A stretch of DNA of 64,000 nt from Arthrobacter dokdonellae (GTDB taxonomy: Bacteria > Actinomycetota > Actinomycetes > Actinomycetales > Micrococcaceae): contig NZ_CP029642.1 of assembly GCF_003268655.1 (NCBI RefSeq), forward strand, positions 3,906,001 through 3,970,000, in the 5' to 3' direction. Position 1 is the first letter of the stretch. Each line of letters starts with the position of its first letter. Under the pieces are notes generated by a model. That model saw only the letters and a list, made by a program, of their open reading frames with translations. It had not been told where the DNA came from and ran no database searches. Positions 36,832-45,586 of this stretch are shown here, one piece after another. Position numbers and translations under genes: made by a program.

Positions 36832-39729
36832 TTAGTTGTCGAAGTCTGCTGCGTTGTCCTCGAAGGCCTCGAGTGGCGGGCAGGAGCAGACCAGGTTCCG
36901 GTCCCCCGCTGCCCCGTCAATGCGTCCCACGGGCGGGAAGTATTTGTCCTGGCGGAGGCTGTCCACGGGGAAGGCGCCCTGTTCGCGGGTGTATCCGCGG
37001 TCCCAGCCGGAGTTGATGACGGCGGCGGCCGTGTGGGGCGCGTTGCGCAGCGGGCTGTCCGTCAGGGTGAAATCGCCCTGGGCCACTTGGTCGATCTCCT
37101 GCCGGATGGTCACCATGGCCGTGATGAAGCGGTTGATTTCGGCCAGATCCTCGGACTCCGTGGGTTCCACCATGAGGGTGCCGGCCACGGGGAAGGACAG
37201 GGTGGGGGCGTGGAAGCCGAAGTCGATCAGGCGTTTGGCCACGTCTTCGGCGGTGACGCCCGTCGTGGCGGTCAGTTCGCGCAGGTCCAGGATGCATTCA
37301 TGGGCCACCAGGTCCCCGACGCCCGTGTAGAGCACGGGGAAGTGCTCGTTGAGCTGTGAGGCGATGTAGTTCGCCGCCAACAGCGCGGACTTCGTGGCTT
37401 CGGTCAGCCCCTGGCCGCCCATCAGCTTGACGTAGGCCCAGGAGATGGGCAGGACGCCGGCCGAGCCGAAACGTGACGCGGAGATCGGCACACCGGTGGA
37501 CGGACCGCCGCCGGGGAGCGGGGCCGCGTTGGCGTCGCCGGGCATGAAGGGGGCCAGGTGGGCCTTGGCCGCAACGGGGCCGACGCCGGGTCCGCCGCCA
37601 CCGTGCGGGATGCAGAACGTCTTGTGCAGGTTCAGGTGCGAGACGTCGCCGCCGAACTTGCCGGGCTGGGCGAGTCCCACCAGGGCGTTGAGGTTGGCCC
37701 CGTCCACGTACACCTGTCCCCCGGCGGCGTGGACGGCGTCGCAAACTTCGCGGACGTCGGCGTCGTAGACGCCGTGTGTGGAGGGGTAGGTGATCATGAT
37801 GGCGGCGAGCTGGTCCCGGTGGACCTCGATCTTGGCCTTCAGGTCCGCACTGTCAATGGTGCCGTCGGCGGCCGTGGCCACGACCACCACCTTCATGCCG
37901 GCCAGCACAGCGGAGGCGGCGTTGGTGCCGTGGGCCGATTGCGGGATGAGGCACACTGTGCGCGCGGCGTCGCCGCGGGAGACGTGGTAGCCGCGGATGG
38001 CCAGCAGGCCCGCCAGTTCACCCTGCGAGCCTGCGTTGGGCTGGAGGGACACCTGGTCGTACCCGGTGATCGCGCACAGGTCCGCTTCCAGCCCGCCAAT
38101 CAGTTCACGCCAGCCCTCGGTCTGGGAGTCCGGGGCGAAGGGGTGGATGGAGGCGAATCCGGGCCAGGAAATGGCCTCCATCTCGGCGGTGGCGTTGAGC
38201 TTCATGGTGCAGGAGCCCAGCGGGATCATGGTGCGGTCCAAGGCCAGGTCCCGGTCGCTGAGGCGCCGGATGTAGCGCAGGAGCTGGGTCTCGGAGCGGT
38301 GGGTGTTGAAGACAGGGTGCGTCAAATAGTCCGAGGTGCGTTCGGTGCCCTCCGCCAGGGCGAAGGCTGCAGCCCCGTGGCCGGTGCCGTCGCCTGCGGG
38401 CGCCGCCCCAAACACGGCGGCAACGCGGGCAACGATGTCCGCCGTCGTCGTCTCGTCAACGGAGATGCCCACATGGTCCGCGTCGATGAGGCGCAGGTTG
38501 ATGCCGTCCCGCTCCGCCAGGGCCACGATGGTGCCGGCCCTTCCGGGAACACGCACGGTCAACGTGTCGAAGAAGGAGTCGTGCAGGACCTGGATGCCGG
38601 AAGCGTCGAGCGCCGCGGCGAGGGTGCGGGCGCGATCGTGGACGGTCCCGGCGATCGCCTTCAGCCCTTCCGGGCCGTGGTAGACGGCGTACATTGACGC
38701 GACGATGGCCAGCAGCGCCTGGGCGGTGCAGATGTTGGAGGTGGCCTTCTCGCGGCGGATGTGCTGCTCCCGGGTTTGCAGTGCCAGCCGGTAGGCGGGC
38801 AGCCCGGTGTTGTCGGCGGAGACGCCCACGATGCGGCCGGGAAGCGAGCGTTCCATCCCCTTGCGGACGGACATGTAGGCTGCGTGCGGGCCGCCGAAGA
38901 ACAGCGGGACGCCGAAGCGCTGGGCGGTTCCCACCGCGATGTCCGCGCCCTGCTCACCGGGCGAGGTGATCAGGGTCAGGGCCAGCAGGTCGGCCGCGAC
39001 GGTGACGAGGGCACCCCGCTCCTTGGCCGCGGCGATGACCGGGGCGTGGTTGAAGACGCGGCCCGAAACGCCGGGCTGCTGCAGGACGACGCCGTTGATC
39101 TCACCTTCCGGAAGACCCAGGGACAGGTCCGCGACTTCCACCTCGAACTCCAACGCCTTGGCCCGGCCCTGGACGATGGCGATGGTCTGCGGCAGGAGGT
39201 CCGCGTCGAGGATGGTCTTGCCGTCCGCGGCGCCCTTGGACTTGTTGGCCCGGCGCATGAGCAGCACGGCTTCGGCCACGGCGGTCGCTTCGTCGAGCAG
39301 GGAGGCGTTGGCCACCGGAAGTGCGGTCAGGTCGCTGACCATGGTCTGGAAATTCAGCAGCGCCTCAAGGCGCCCCTGCGAGATTTCAGGCTGGTACGGG
39401 GTGTAGGCGGTGTACCAGGCCGGGGCCTCAAGGACGTTGCGGCGGATGACGGCGGGCGTGACGGTGTCGTAGTAGCCTTGGCCGATCATCTGGATCGCTG
39501 TCTTGTTCTTCGCGGCCAGTGCGCGGAGGTCGGCCAGCACTTCAACCTCGCTCAAGGCCGCCTGGAGTGACAGCGGCGCCGCCTGACGGATGGAATCGGG
39601 GACGGCGGTGTCGACGAGCGACTCAACGCTGTCGTAGCCGATGGCCTTGAGCATGGCGTCGATGTCGGCCTGCCGGCGGGCCCCGATGTGCCGGTCGGCG
39701 AACACCGTTGGATGGGATTGAATCGTCAT
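36832..39729 (-). CDS. gcvP: Glycine dehydrogenase (decarboxylating), P protein
   Basis: A 965-residue fused-type P protein. It decarboxylates glycine and passes the aminomethyl group to lipoyl-GcvH. The N-terminus [18 protein letters not shown] is typical; the PLP lysine is K703 in [21 protein letters not shown] 39729 has TTGGAG 6 nt upstream and follows the tandem glycine riboswitch. It is the first gene of gcvP-gcvT-gcvH-glyA-sdaA-lipA. The open frame extends upstream into the riboswitch and that part is not coding. Confidence 0.96.
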   Translation of the reverse strand: MTIQSHPTVFADRHIGARRQADIDAMLKAIGYDSVESLVDTAVPDSIRQAAPLSLQAALSEVEVLADLRALAAKNKTAIQMIGQGYYDTVTPAVIRRNVLEAPAWYTAYTPYQPEISQGRLEALLNFQTMVSDLTALPVANASLLDEATAVAEAVLLMRRANKSKGAADGKTILDADLLPQTIAIVQGRAKALEFEVEVADLSLGLPEGEINGVVLQQPGVSGRVFNHAPVIAAAKERGALVTVAADLLALTLITSPGEQGADIAVGTAQRFGVPLFFGGPHAAYMSVRKGMERSLPGRIVGVSADNTGLPAYRLALQTREQHIRREKATSNICTAQALLAIVASMYAVYHGPEGLKAIAGTVHDRARTLAAALDASGIQVLHDSFFDTLTVRVPGRAGTIVALAERDGINLRLIDADHVGISVDETTTADIVARVAAVFGAAPAGDGTGHGAAAFALAEGTERTSDYLTHPVFNTHRSETQLLRYIRRLSDRDLALDRTMIPLGSCTMKLNATAEMEAISWPGFASIHPFAPDSQTEGWRELIGGLEADLCAITGYDQVSLQPNAGSQGELAGLLAIRGYHVSRGDAARTVCLIPQSAHGTNAASAVLAGMKVVVVATAADGTIDSADLKAKIEVHRDQLAAIMITYPSTHGVYDADVREVCDAVHAAGGQVYVDGANLNALVGLAQPGKFGGDVSHLNLHKTFCIPHGGGGPGVGPVAAKAHLAPFMPGDANAAPLPGGGPSTGVPISASRFGSAGVLPISWAYVKLMGGQGLTEATKSALLAANYIASQLNEHFPVLYTGVGDLVAHECILDLRELTATTGVTAEDVAKRLIDFGFHAPTLSFPVAGTLMVEPTESEDLAEINRFITAMVTIRQEIDQVAQGDFTLTDSPLRNAPHTAAAVINSGWDRGYTREQGAFPVDSLRQDKYFPPVGRIDGAAGDRNLVCSCPPLEAFEDNAADFDN

Positions 39730-39779
39730 AAGGAACTCCAAGGTACGGCCGTCCCTGATGGGGTCCGGCATGGGTTTGG

Positions 39780-39985
39780 GTTCCTCCCCGCTCTGTCTTG
39801 GACCTGAGAGATTCCGCAGGACAAAAGCGTCCGCTTGCACCGTCGGTGAGCCAGGCTTTCGCCGGGCTGCTTTCCAGAGTTGCCTCGCCGCGGCGGTACA
39901 TGGGCCTGAGAGATTCCTGGGGAGGATTTGCTCCTACGGCGCCACCAAAAAAGAAAGGGAGGACTCTCCCGCCACGATTCGAAAG
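39780..39985 (-). ncRNA. Tandem glycine riboswitch upstream of gcvP
   Basis: Read leftward: GGCGGGAGAGTCC, GGAGCAAATCCTCCCC with AATCTCTCAGGCCC ends aptamer 1; GGCAACTCTGG, CACCGACGGTGCAAGCG with AATCTCTCAGGTCC and GACAGAGCGGGGAGG ends aptamer 2. The two aptamers are the known cooperative or interdependent glycine (gcvT) arrangement, normally switching expression on with glycine. It is nearly identical in plan to the copy at 40757-40957 on the other strand. Confidence 0.95.
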
Positions 39986-39987
39986 GC

Positions 39988-40650
39988 CTATAAAATTGTG
40001 GGTGATTCGCCCCACACGATACACGAAAGACCCGGCCCGGCAAAACCGGCGAGAGGAAATCCCGGGAAGAAGCGCCTCCTCGAGCGCGGACAGCCGCTAC
40101 GGCTCATCCGGGTCCGTGGCTCGCGGGCCGGGGCGCCGTCGTTGGTCCAGGGACCATGGTCCGGCACCGGGCGGCGCCAGATGAAGTGCCGCGGCGCGAC
40201 GTCCCGGAGCGACTGGCCAACCACTCCCTTTCGGTCCGTCCACATGATGCCCGAGCCTTGCGGATACTCATTGAGGCGGTAGCGGCCCAGGCGGCGGCGC
40301 CGGAATGGCCACGCGTGCCCGCGGACGGCGTAGACGCAACCGCCGATCGTCGTCAGGTCCACGTGGGTGACATGGCTGACGGATTTAAGCGACGCCAGGA
40401 CCGCCTTCTCCAGCTGGCGTTGGCGCTGGTCCTGGCGCGGAAGCCGGCCCAGCCGTGCGGCACCGCGCAGGCTCTGGACGAAGACCAGCAGGCCCGCAGC
40501 CACGATGATCGAAAACTCGGCAGTGGGATTGGCCGCGATCCACCCCTCCAACGTGGCGGCCTTCAGCACAACCAGCAGGAGGGCCAGGACGGCTGCAACG
40601 ATCCTGGCGATGAGACCGGACGTTCCCCCATGGATGAAGACTACGGCCAA
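39988..40650 (-). CDS. Hypothetical membrane protein with GAF-like segment, 3' part doubtful
   Basis: A 220-codon frame. Two membrane segments (about 12-33 and 44-60) are followed by a soluble part (about 75-160) with SVSHVTHVDLTTIGGCVYAV and RYRLNEYPQGSGIMWTDRKGVVGQ, which resembles actinobacterial proteins with a GAF-like 'RL.dyP....i.Wt.gKGviGqcw' motif. After about residue 160 the sequence is Arg/Pro-rich and overlaps the gcvP promoter region, so the gene looks truncated or frameshifted there. The TTG start has no clear Shine-Dalgarno. The function is unknown. Confidence 0.5.
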   Translation of the reverse strand: MAVVFIHGGTSGLIARIVAAVLALLLVVLKAATLEGWIAANPTAEFSIIVAAGLLVFVQSLRGAARLGRLPRQDQRQRQLEKAVLASLKSVSHVTHVDLTTIGGCVYAVRGHAWPFRRRRLGRYRLNEYPQGSGIMWTDRKGVVGQSLRDVAPRHFIWRRPVPDHGPWTNDGAPAREPRTRMSRSGCPRSRRRFFPGFPLAGFAGPGLSCIVWGESPTIL

Positions 40651-40688
40651 TCGCCGCCGCCGGGACCGGCTGGGGCACCCTGCCCGGT

Positions 40689-40717
40689 TTGCGTCGAAAC
40701 GCGCGTTGCGTTACTCT
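40689..40717 (+). promoter_or_regulatory. Promoter of the permease riboswitch leader
   Basis: TTGCGT (40689-40694), a 17-nt spacer and TACTCT (40712-40717). It would start transcription about 35 bases before the first glycine aptamer. Confidence 0.55.
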
Positions 40718-40756
40718 GTGGCTCGCGTCACCCAAGAAAAAGCAGTGCCGAAGATC

Positions 40757-40957
40757 CGCGGCGGGAGAGTCCTGCCGGTACGTCAGCAGGCGCCGAAGGA
40801 GCAAACCCTCCCCGGGAATCTCTCAGGCCCATGTACCGCCGCGGCAAGGCAACTCTGGAAAGCAGCCGCGGGAAACCAGGCTCACCGAAGGTGCAAGCGC
40901 CCCTCGATGCCAGGGCGCGGAAACTCTCAGGTCCACGACAGAGCGGGGAGGAACCCA
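40757..40957 (+). ncRNA. Tandem glycine riboswitch upstream of the permease
   Basis: GGCGGGAGAGTCC and GGAGCAAACCCTCCCC with AATCTCTCAGGCCC form aptamer 1; GGCAACTCTGG, CACCGAAGGTGCAAGCG with AAACTCTCAGGTCC and GACAGAGCGGGGAGG form aptamer 2. Layout and much of the sequence match the gcvP copy. Glycine binding would control uptake of its own ligand. Confidence 0.95.
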
Positions 40958-40997
40958 ACCATTCGTGGCCCCGGCCACCTCAACGATGGAGTTCCCT

Positions 40998-42440
40998 GTG
41001 ACGATTCATCAACCCACTTCGGTCCACGCTGCCCCGCCCCGGCTTGAGCGGCAGCTGAGCAACCGGCACATCCAGCTGATTGCCATTGGCGGTGCCATCG
41101 GCACGGGCCTGTTCATGGGCTCGGGCAAGACCATCTCCGCGGCAGGGCCTTCGGTCATCTTCGTCTACATGATCATCGGTTTCATGCTGTTCTTTGTCAT
41201 GCGCGCCATGGGCGAACTTCTGCTCAGCAACCTGCATTACAAGTCATTCAGTGATTTCGCCGCGGACCTTTTGGGCCCGTGGGCCGGGTTCTTCACGGGG
41301 TGGACCTACTGGTTCTGCTGGGTGATCACCGGAATCGCGGACGTCATTGCCATCGCCGGGTACTCCCAGGAACTGTGGCCGGGGCTGCCGTTGTGGATCC
41401 CCGGGCTGGTCACGATCGGCATCCTTCTTGCGCTCAACCTGACCACCGTCCGAGCGTTCGGCGAGACCGAATTTTGGTTTGCCCTTATCAAGATTGTTGC
41501 CATCGCCGCGTTGATCGTGGTGGGCCTGTTCATGATCTTCGGCGGGTTCCGCTCGGACGCCGGCGCAGCGAGCTTCACCAACCTCTGGAGCCACGGCGGG
41601 TTCTTCCCGCATGAATTCATGGGTTTTGTGGCAGGTTTCCAGATTGCCGTGTTTGCCTTCGTGGGCATTGAACTGGTCGGAACCACGGCTGCCGAAGCCA
41701 AGGACCCGGAGAAGAACCTGCCGAAGGCCATCAACTCCATCCCCGTGCGAGTGCTGCTGTTTTACGTTGGCGCCCTGATCATCCTCATGTCCGTGATTCC
41801 CTGGACGCAGTTTGCGGCCGGCCACAGCCCGTTCATCGCCATGTTCTCCTTGGCGGGCCTGGGCGCCGCGGCCACGGTGGTCAACCTCGTCGTGCTGACC
41901 TCCGCCATGTCGTCGGCCAACTCCGGCATCTATTCCACCTCGCGCATGGTTTACGGCCTCGCCCAGGAGGGCGATGCCCCCAAGGCCTTCGGCAGGCTCT
42001 CCAGCCGCAAGGTTCCCCGCAACGCCTTGTTCCTCTCCTGCGTGCTGCTGCTTTCCGGCGTCGTGCTGATGTACGCCGGCCAAGACATCGGAAAGGCCTT
42101 TGACATGGTGACCACGGTGTCGGCCGTCTGCTTCATTTTTGTCTGGTCGATCATTTTGGCCAGCTACATCGCGTTCCGGCGCCGCCGGCCGCAGCTGCAC
42201 AACGCCTCCACCTTCAAAATGCCCGGCGGCATTCCCATGGTGGTCGTGATCTTTGCGTTCTTTGCGTTTGTGCTTTGGGCACTGACCACCCAGACGGACA
42301 CGCTACAGGCCCTGCTGGTCACGCCGATCTGGTTCGTGGCACTTGGCATTGTGTGGTTCTTCCTGCGCCAGCGCCCTGCCCATGTGGCCCGCTACGCCAA
42401 GTTCCGGGACGGCCTCAAGTCTGAACGCGAGCCCGCCTAG
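40998..42440 (+). CDS. cycA: Amino-acid permease, CycA/AAT family
   Basis: A 480-residue, 12-helix APC-superfamily transporter. SNRHIQLIAIGGAIGTGLFMGSG is the classic helix 1 motif, and FVGIELVGTTAAEAKDPEKNLPKAI follows helix 6. It closely resembles D-serine/D-alanine/glycine transporter CycA. With a glycine riboswitch in front it is most likely a glycine (and Ala/Ser) proton symporter. I choose GTG 40998 because TGGAG is 6 nt upstream, exactly as for gcvP; ATG 40986 is in frame but has none. Confidence 0.88.
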   Translation: MTIHQPTSVHAAPPRLERQLSNRHIQLIAIGGAIGTGLFMGSGKTISAAGPSVIFVYMIIGFMLFFVMRAMGELLLSNLHYKSFSDFAADLLGPWAGFFTGWTYWFCWVITGIADVIAIAGYSQELWPGLPLWIPGLVTIGILLALNLTTVRAFGETEFWFALIKIVAIAALIVVGLFMIFGGFRSDAGAASFTNLWSHGGFFPHEFMGFVAGFQIAVFAFVGIELVGTTAAEAKDPEKNLPKAINSIPVRVLLFYVGALIILMSVIPWTQFAAGHSPFIAMFSLAGLGAAATVVNLVVLTSAMSSANSGIYSTSRMVYGLAQEGDAPKAFGRLSSRKVPRNALFLSCVLLLSGVVLMYAGQDIGKAFDMVTTVSAVCFIFVWSIILASYIAFRRRRPQLHNASTFKMPGGIPMVVVIFAFFAFVLWALTTQTDTLQALLVTPIWFVALGIVWFFLRQRPAHVARYAKFRDGLKSEREPA

Positions 42441-42451
42441 GCCGCAGGGGA

Positions 42452-44395
42452 TCAGTTCCCTGCCGCAGCCTCGAGGGCGGCCTTGGCCAGGGGGCCGCCG
42501 GTGACGGCGCCGAGGTCGCCGTCCTCCACGAAGACCGCCACGGCAATGTCACCTTGGGCGGCAATGACCCAGGAGTGCGTGCGCGGCGGATTGTCGGTGC
42601 CGTATTCCGCCGTTCCGGTCTTGCCGATCGCGGGCGCCCCGGGCAGGTCGGCCAGGTTGGTCAGGTATCCCTCGGTGACGGAGGCGCGCATCAGGGTGCG
42701 CAGCCCCGCGGCCTCCTTGACGGTGACGGGGGTGCCCTGCGCCGGCTTGGCCTTCCCGTCGCGGCCGGACACGAGTACCGGGACAACCTCGGATCCCTTG
42801 ACCGTGGAGGAAATGAGCGTCGCCATCGCGAGTGGGGAGACCTGCACCTTGCCCTGGCCGATCATGGACGCGGCGTGCTCGGTGCCGGCGGAATCGCGCG
42901 GCACCGAGCCCATGAAGGCGTCCAGACCCAGATCGTTGGTCATGCCAATGCCCAACGCGCCGGCGGCGTCCGCCAGCTTGTCCTGCGCCAGGTGGTTGAA
43001 CTGGGACACGAACGCGGTGTTGCAGGAGTGGGCGATCGCCACGGTCATGGGGATCTGCCCTTCCGCGTCCACGGCGTAACCCGGGGCGTTGTAGAACTTC
43101 TTGCCGTCAGCCGTGTATTCGGGCGCGCAGCTGAGCGTGGATTGCGGGTTCATGCCCTCCCGGAACAGGCCCAGCGACGTGGCGATCTTGAACGTGGACC
43201 CGGGAGCGTACTGGCCCAGGAACGCCGTGTTGTAGCCGTTGCTGTCCGGCCCGTTGGCGGCGGCGAGGATGGCGCCGGTGGACGGCTTCATGATGACGAT
43301 GGAGCTGGGCGTCTTTACGTCCGCCAGGGCATCCTCGGCGGCTGTCTGCAGCTTCGGCATCAGGGTGGTTTTCACATCCTTGCCGTCGGAGGGCGCCTGG
43401 GTGAACAGGACTTTGGCGCCGGCGCTGGGCTCCGGGGTGGGGGACGCGGTGTCGGTTGCTCTCGCCGACGGCGTGGCTGGTGCGCCGGGCACGGCCTCGA
43501 TGGTGACGCCGGGGGTGCCGGCGAGCTGGGTGTCGAAGGCCGCCTGCAGCCCGCTGCCTCCCACCACCTGTCCCGCCACAACCTTGCCCTTGGACTTTTT
43601 GATGTCATCCGCCGTGGCCTCGTGGACGGAGCCGAGGACCGCCTGGGCGAAGGTGCGCGACGGCGCCAGCGGCAGGGTGCCCGGCGTGGCCAGGAAGCCC
43701 TTGATGTCCCTCAGCTTCGCCTGGTCCAGTGCGGTGTAGGCCTCCTCACGCAGCGTGATGGCGTCCACGAAGGCCACCGGTCCGTAGGCCTTGATTTTGG
43801 CCAGGTAGGCGGTCGGGTCGACGTCGACGACGGCGGCCAGCGCCTTGCCCGACGCCTGGGCTTCCGCGTCGCTGAGACCGTCCTTGTTGATGCCCAGGGT
43901 TTCCACCGGACGGTCCTTGACGATCGGCTGGCCGTCGGCGGCCAGGATGCCCGCACGCTGGGGGTAGGTGGTAGAGATCTTCAACCGCTCGCCCGGCAGC
44001 AGCCTGGGAACCAGCATTTCCGGGCTCCACGTGACGGTCCAGCCGTCGCCGTTGCGCTTCATGTCGGCGCCCGTCTTGTAGGTCCACGCTTTCGCCACAT
44101 TCGGGATGGTCCACGAGTAGCCGAGGGAAACGCGGGCGGTGCCGTCGTCCTTGACCGCGACGCCGTCCACGGTGACCTTGGGCCATACCGGGTCGATGCC
44201 CTTCGCCAGGTCCGTAAGTTCCTTCTGGACTTCCGCCGCCGGCTGGTCAAAGGCCACCGAACCCACAGTGTGGGCCGTGAGCGCCGCAGCGAGGGTCTTG
44301 GCGGTCCCCGCGCCGTCATCCTTGCTGGGCGAGCACGCTGCGCCCGTGAAGACGAGGGCAAGGGCAATCACAAGACCGGCAGCACGGCGAAGCAT
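42452..44395 (-). CDS. Class B penicillin-binding lipoprotein (MecA_N-type)
   Basis: A 647-residue transpeptidase. A signal peptide ends at the lipobox FTGAAC (C21), so it should be a lipoprotein on the outer face of the membrane. Residues about 30-140 form a MecA_N-like (NTF2-fold) domain, about 145-330 a PBP dimer domain with a Ser/Thr/Pro linker (305-325), and the rest the transpeptidase with active-site S400 in STFK, SCN at 457-459 and KTG at 592-594. It cross-links peptidoglycan and is a beta-lactam target. GGGAG precedes ATG 44395. It is convergent with the permease, 11 bases apart. Confidence 0.93.
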   Translation of the reverse strand: MLRRAAGLVIALALVFTGAACSPSKDDGAGTAKTLAAALTAHTVGSVAFDQPAAEVQKELTDLAKGIDPVWPKVTVDGVAVKDDGTARVSLGYSWTIPNVAKAWTYKTGADMKRNGDGWTVTWSPEMLVPRLLPGERLKISTTYPQRAGILAADGQPIVKDRPVETLGINKDGLSDAEAQASGKALAAVVDVDPTAYLAKIKAYGPVAFVDAITLREEAYTALDQAKLRDIKGFLATPGTLPLAPSRTFAQAVLGSVHEATADDIKKSKGKVVAGQVVGGSGLQAAFDTQLAGTPGVTIEAVPGAPATPSARATDTASPTPEPSAGAKVLFTQAPSDGKDVKTTLMPKLQTAAEDALADVKTPSSIVIMKPSTGAILAAANGPDSNGYNTAFLGQYAPGSTFKIATSLGLFREGMNPQSTLSCAPEYTADGKKFYNAPGYAVDAEGQIPMTVAIAHSCNTAFVSQFNHLAQDKLADAAGALGIGMTNDLGLDAFMGSVPRDSAGTEHAASMIGQGKVQVSPLAMATLISSTVKGSEVVPVLVSGRDGKAKPAQGTPVTVKEAAGLRTLMRASVTEGYLTNLADLPGAPAIGKTGTAEYGTDNPPRTHSWVIAAQGDIAVAVFVEDGDLGAVTGGPLAKAALEAAAGN

Positions 44396-44483
44396 AAAAC
44401 TCCCAAAGTTGAATGTGTGCCCAGCCTATCGAAAAAAAGTGGACCGCCTAACTAAAAACGGTGCGCCTTCCCACCCTCACGGC

Positions 44484-44498
44484 CATAATGAAACCGTG
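44484..44498 (+). promoter_or_regulatory. Leaderless-type -10 box of the LssY_C gene
   Basis: CATAAT (44484-44489), exactly 6 nt, then GTG 44496. The same hexamer and spacing occur at corA. Confidence 0.5.
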
Positions 44499-45392
44499 AA
44501 AGCTGAAACCAGGAATGGACTGCCCGGCCCCGGAAGAACCCCGCCGAGAGGTTTCCGCCGGGTGGAAAGCACCGCGCTCCTCTGGCTCCAGCGCGGTTTC
44601 CTGTTCATCGTCACCGTCGTTGCGGGCTGGGTGATCTACGAACTCATCGTGCTGGAGATCCACAACCGGGCCCGCCAGCCGTGGCTGTTTCTTGTCATTT
44701 GGGTGGTTGCCGCCTACGTCCTGCTGCCGCGCCTGAACCGCGTGTTGTCAAGACTTTATGTGCCCGACTACTTCATTGGCCGGACCCGCACCGCCGACGG
44801 CCTGCTCGGGGACCCCGTCAACCTGGCTGTCATCGGCACAATGGCGGAACTGCGGTCGTTGATGCTGGCCGCCGGGTGGTGCGAACCGGACCCCGTCACG
44901 CTGCGCAGCAGCTGGCGCATCATCGAGGCTTCGCTGCTGCGCCGCAGCTACCCGTCGGCTCCGGTCAGCGCGCTTTTCGTCTTCCAGCGCAAGCAGACAA
45001 TGGCGTTTGAGCGGGAGGTGGACGGCAGCCCCGCACAACGCCACCATGTCCGGTTTTGGGTGTGCCCCGACGGCTGGAAGCTCCCCGGCGGATTCGACGT
45101 CGACCTGATCGGGGCGGCCACGTTCGACCGCCGCGTGGGCCTTTCCTTGTTCACCTTCCAGGTCACCCACAAGATCGCCGAAAACACCGACCGTGAACGC
45201 GACCTGGTGGTCGCCGACCTGCAGGTTTCCGGCGCAACCGTCCACACGATCCGGCACTTCTCCACGGGCTATCACAGCCGCAACGGCGGGGGCGACGCCA
45301 TCGAGACCGACGGCGACCTGCCAGTCCTCTTCGTTGGACGCACCGGGTCTGAACGCGTCCAGCCCGTGGACGCGCCGCCGTCGCCCGCCTGA
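44496..45392 (+). CDS. LssY_C-domain membrane protein
   Basis: A 298-residue protein. Two membrane helices (about 33-53 and 62-82) are followed by an LssY C-terminal-like domain with YVPDYFIGRTRTADGLLGDPVNLA, LRSLMLAAGW and SALFVFQRKQTMAFER, then HHVRFWVCP. LssY_C proteins are of uncertain function and were first noted beside PAP2 phosphatases in the legionella lss region. GTG 44496 fits the leaderless promoter. Confidence 0.8.
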   Translation: MKAETRNGLPGPGRTPPRGFRRVESTALLWLQRGFLFIVTVVAGWVIYELIVLEIHNRARQPWLFLVIWVVAAYVLLPRLNRVLSRLYVPDYFIGRTRTADGLLGDPVNLAVIGTMAELRSLMLAAGWCEPDPVTLRSSWRIIEASLLRRSYPSAPVSALFVFQRKQTMAFEREVDGSPAQRHHVRFWVCPDGWKLPGGFDVDLIGAATFDRRVGLSLFTFQVTHKIAENTDRERDLVVADLQVSGATVHTIRHFSTGYHSRNGGGDAIETDGDLPVLFVGRTGSERVQPVDAPPSPA

Positions 45393-45421
45393 GGAACGCG
45401 GACGACGGCGCCACCTCCCCG

Positions 45422-45586
45422 CTACTTCGCGGGGCCTACGTTGATCTCGTTGACCACCGGTGCCGGTCCGCGGCCCAAAACGAGCCTGACACCCGTGACG
45501 GGCGCGCAGCCCACGGTGACCTTCGTGTAGTCCGACCTGAGCCTGCCTGCGTTGCCCCACACACCCCCACGCTGGACCTGAACGGC
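45422..45586 (-). pseudogene. C-terminal remnant of a secreted-enzyme-like gene
   Basis: A 54-codon frame ends normally at 45422 and is cut on its 5' side by the IS701 element. The sequence SDYTKVTVGCAPVTGVRLVLG and PAPVVNEINV resembles the end of a discoidin (F5/8-type) domain of glycosidases. It does not continue, in frame, the DUF3592 fragment on the other side of the IS. Confidence 0.5.

Noticed and set aside
36762..39570. Plus-strand ORFs across gcvP
   Set aside because: Antisense shadows of a well-defined gene.
44748..45560. Long minus-strand ORF opposite the LssY_C gene
   Set aside because: Gly/Arg/His-rich shadow of a gene with clear domain motifs.
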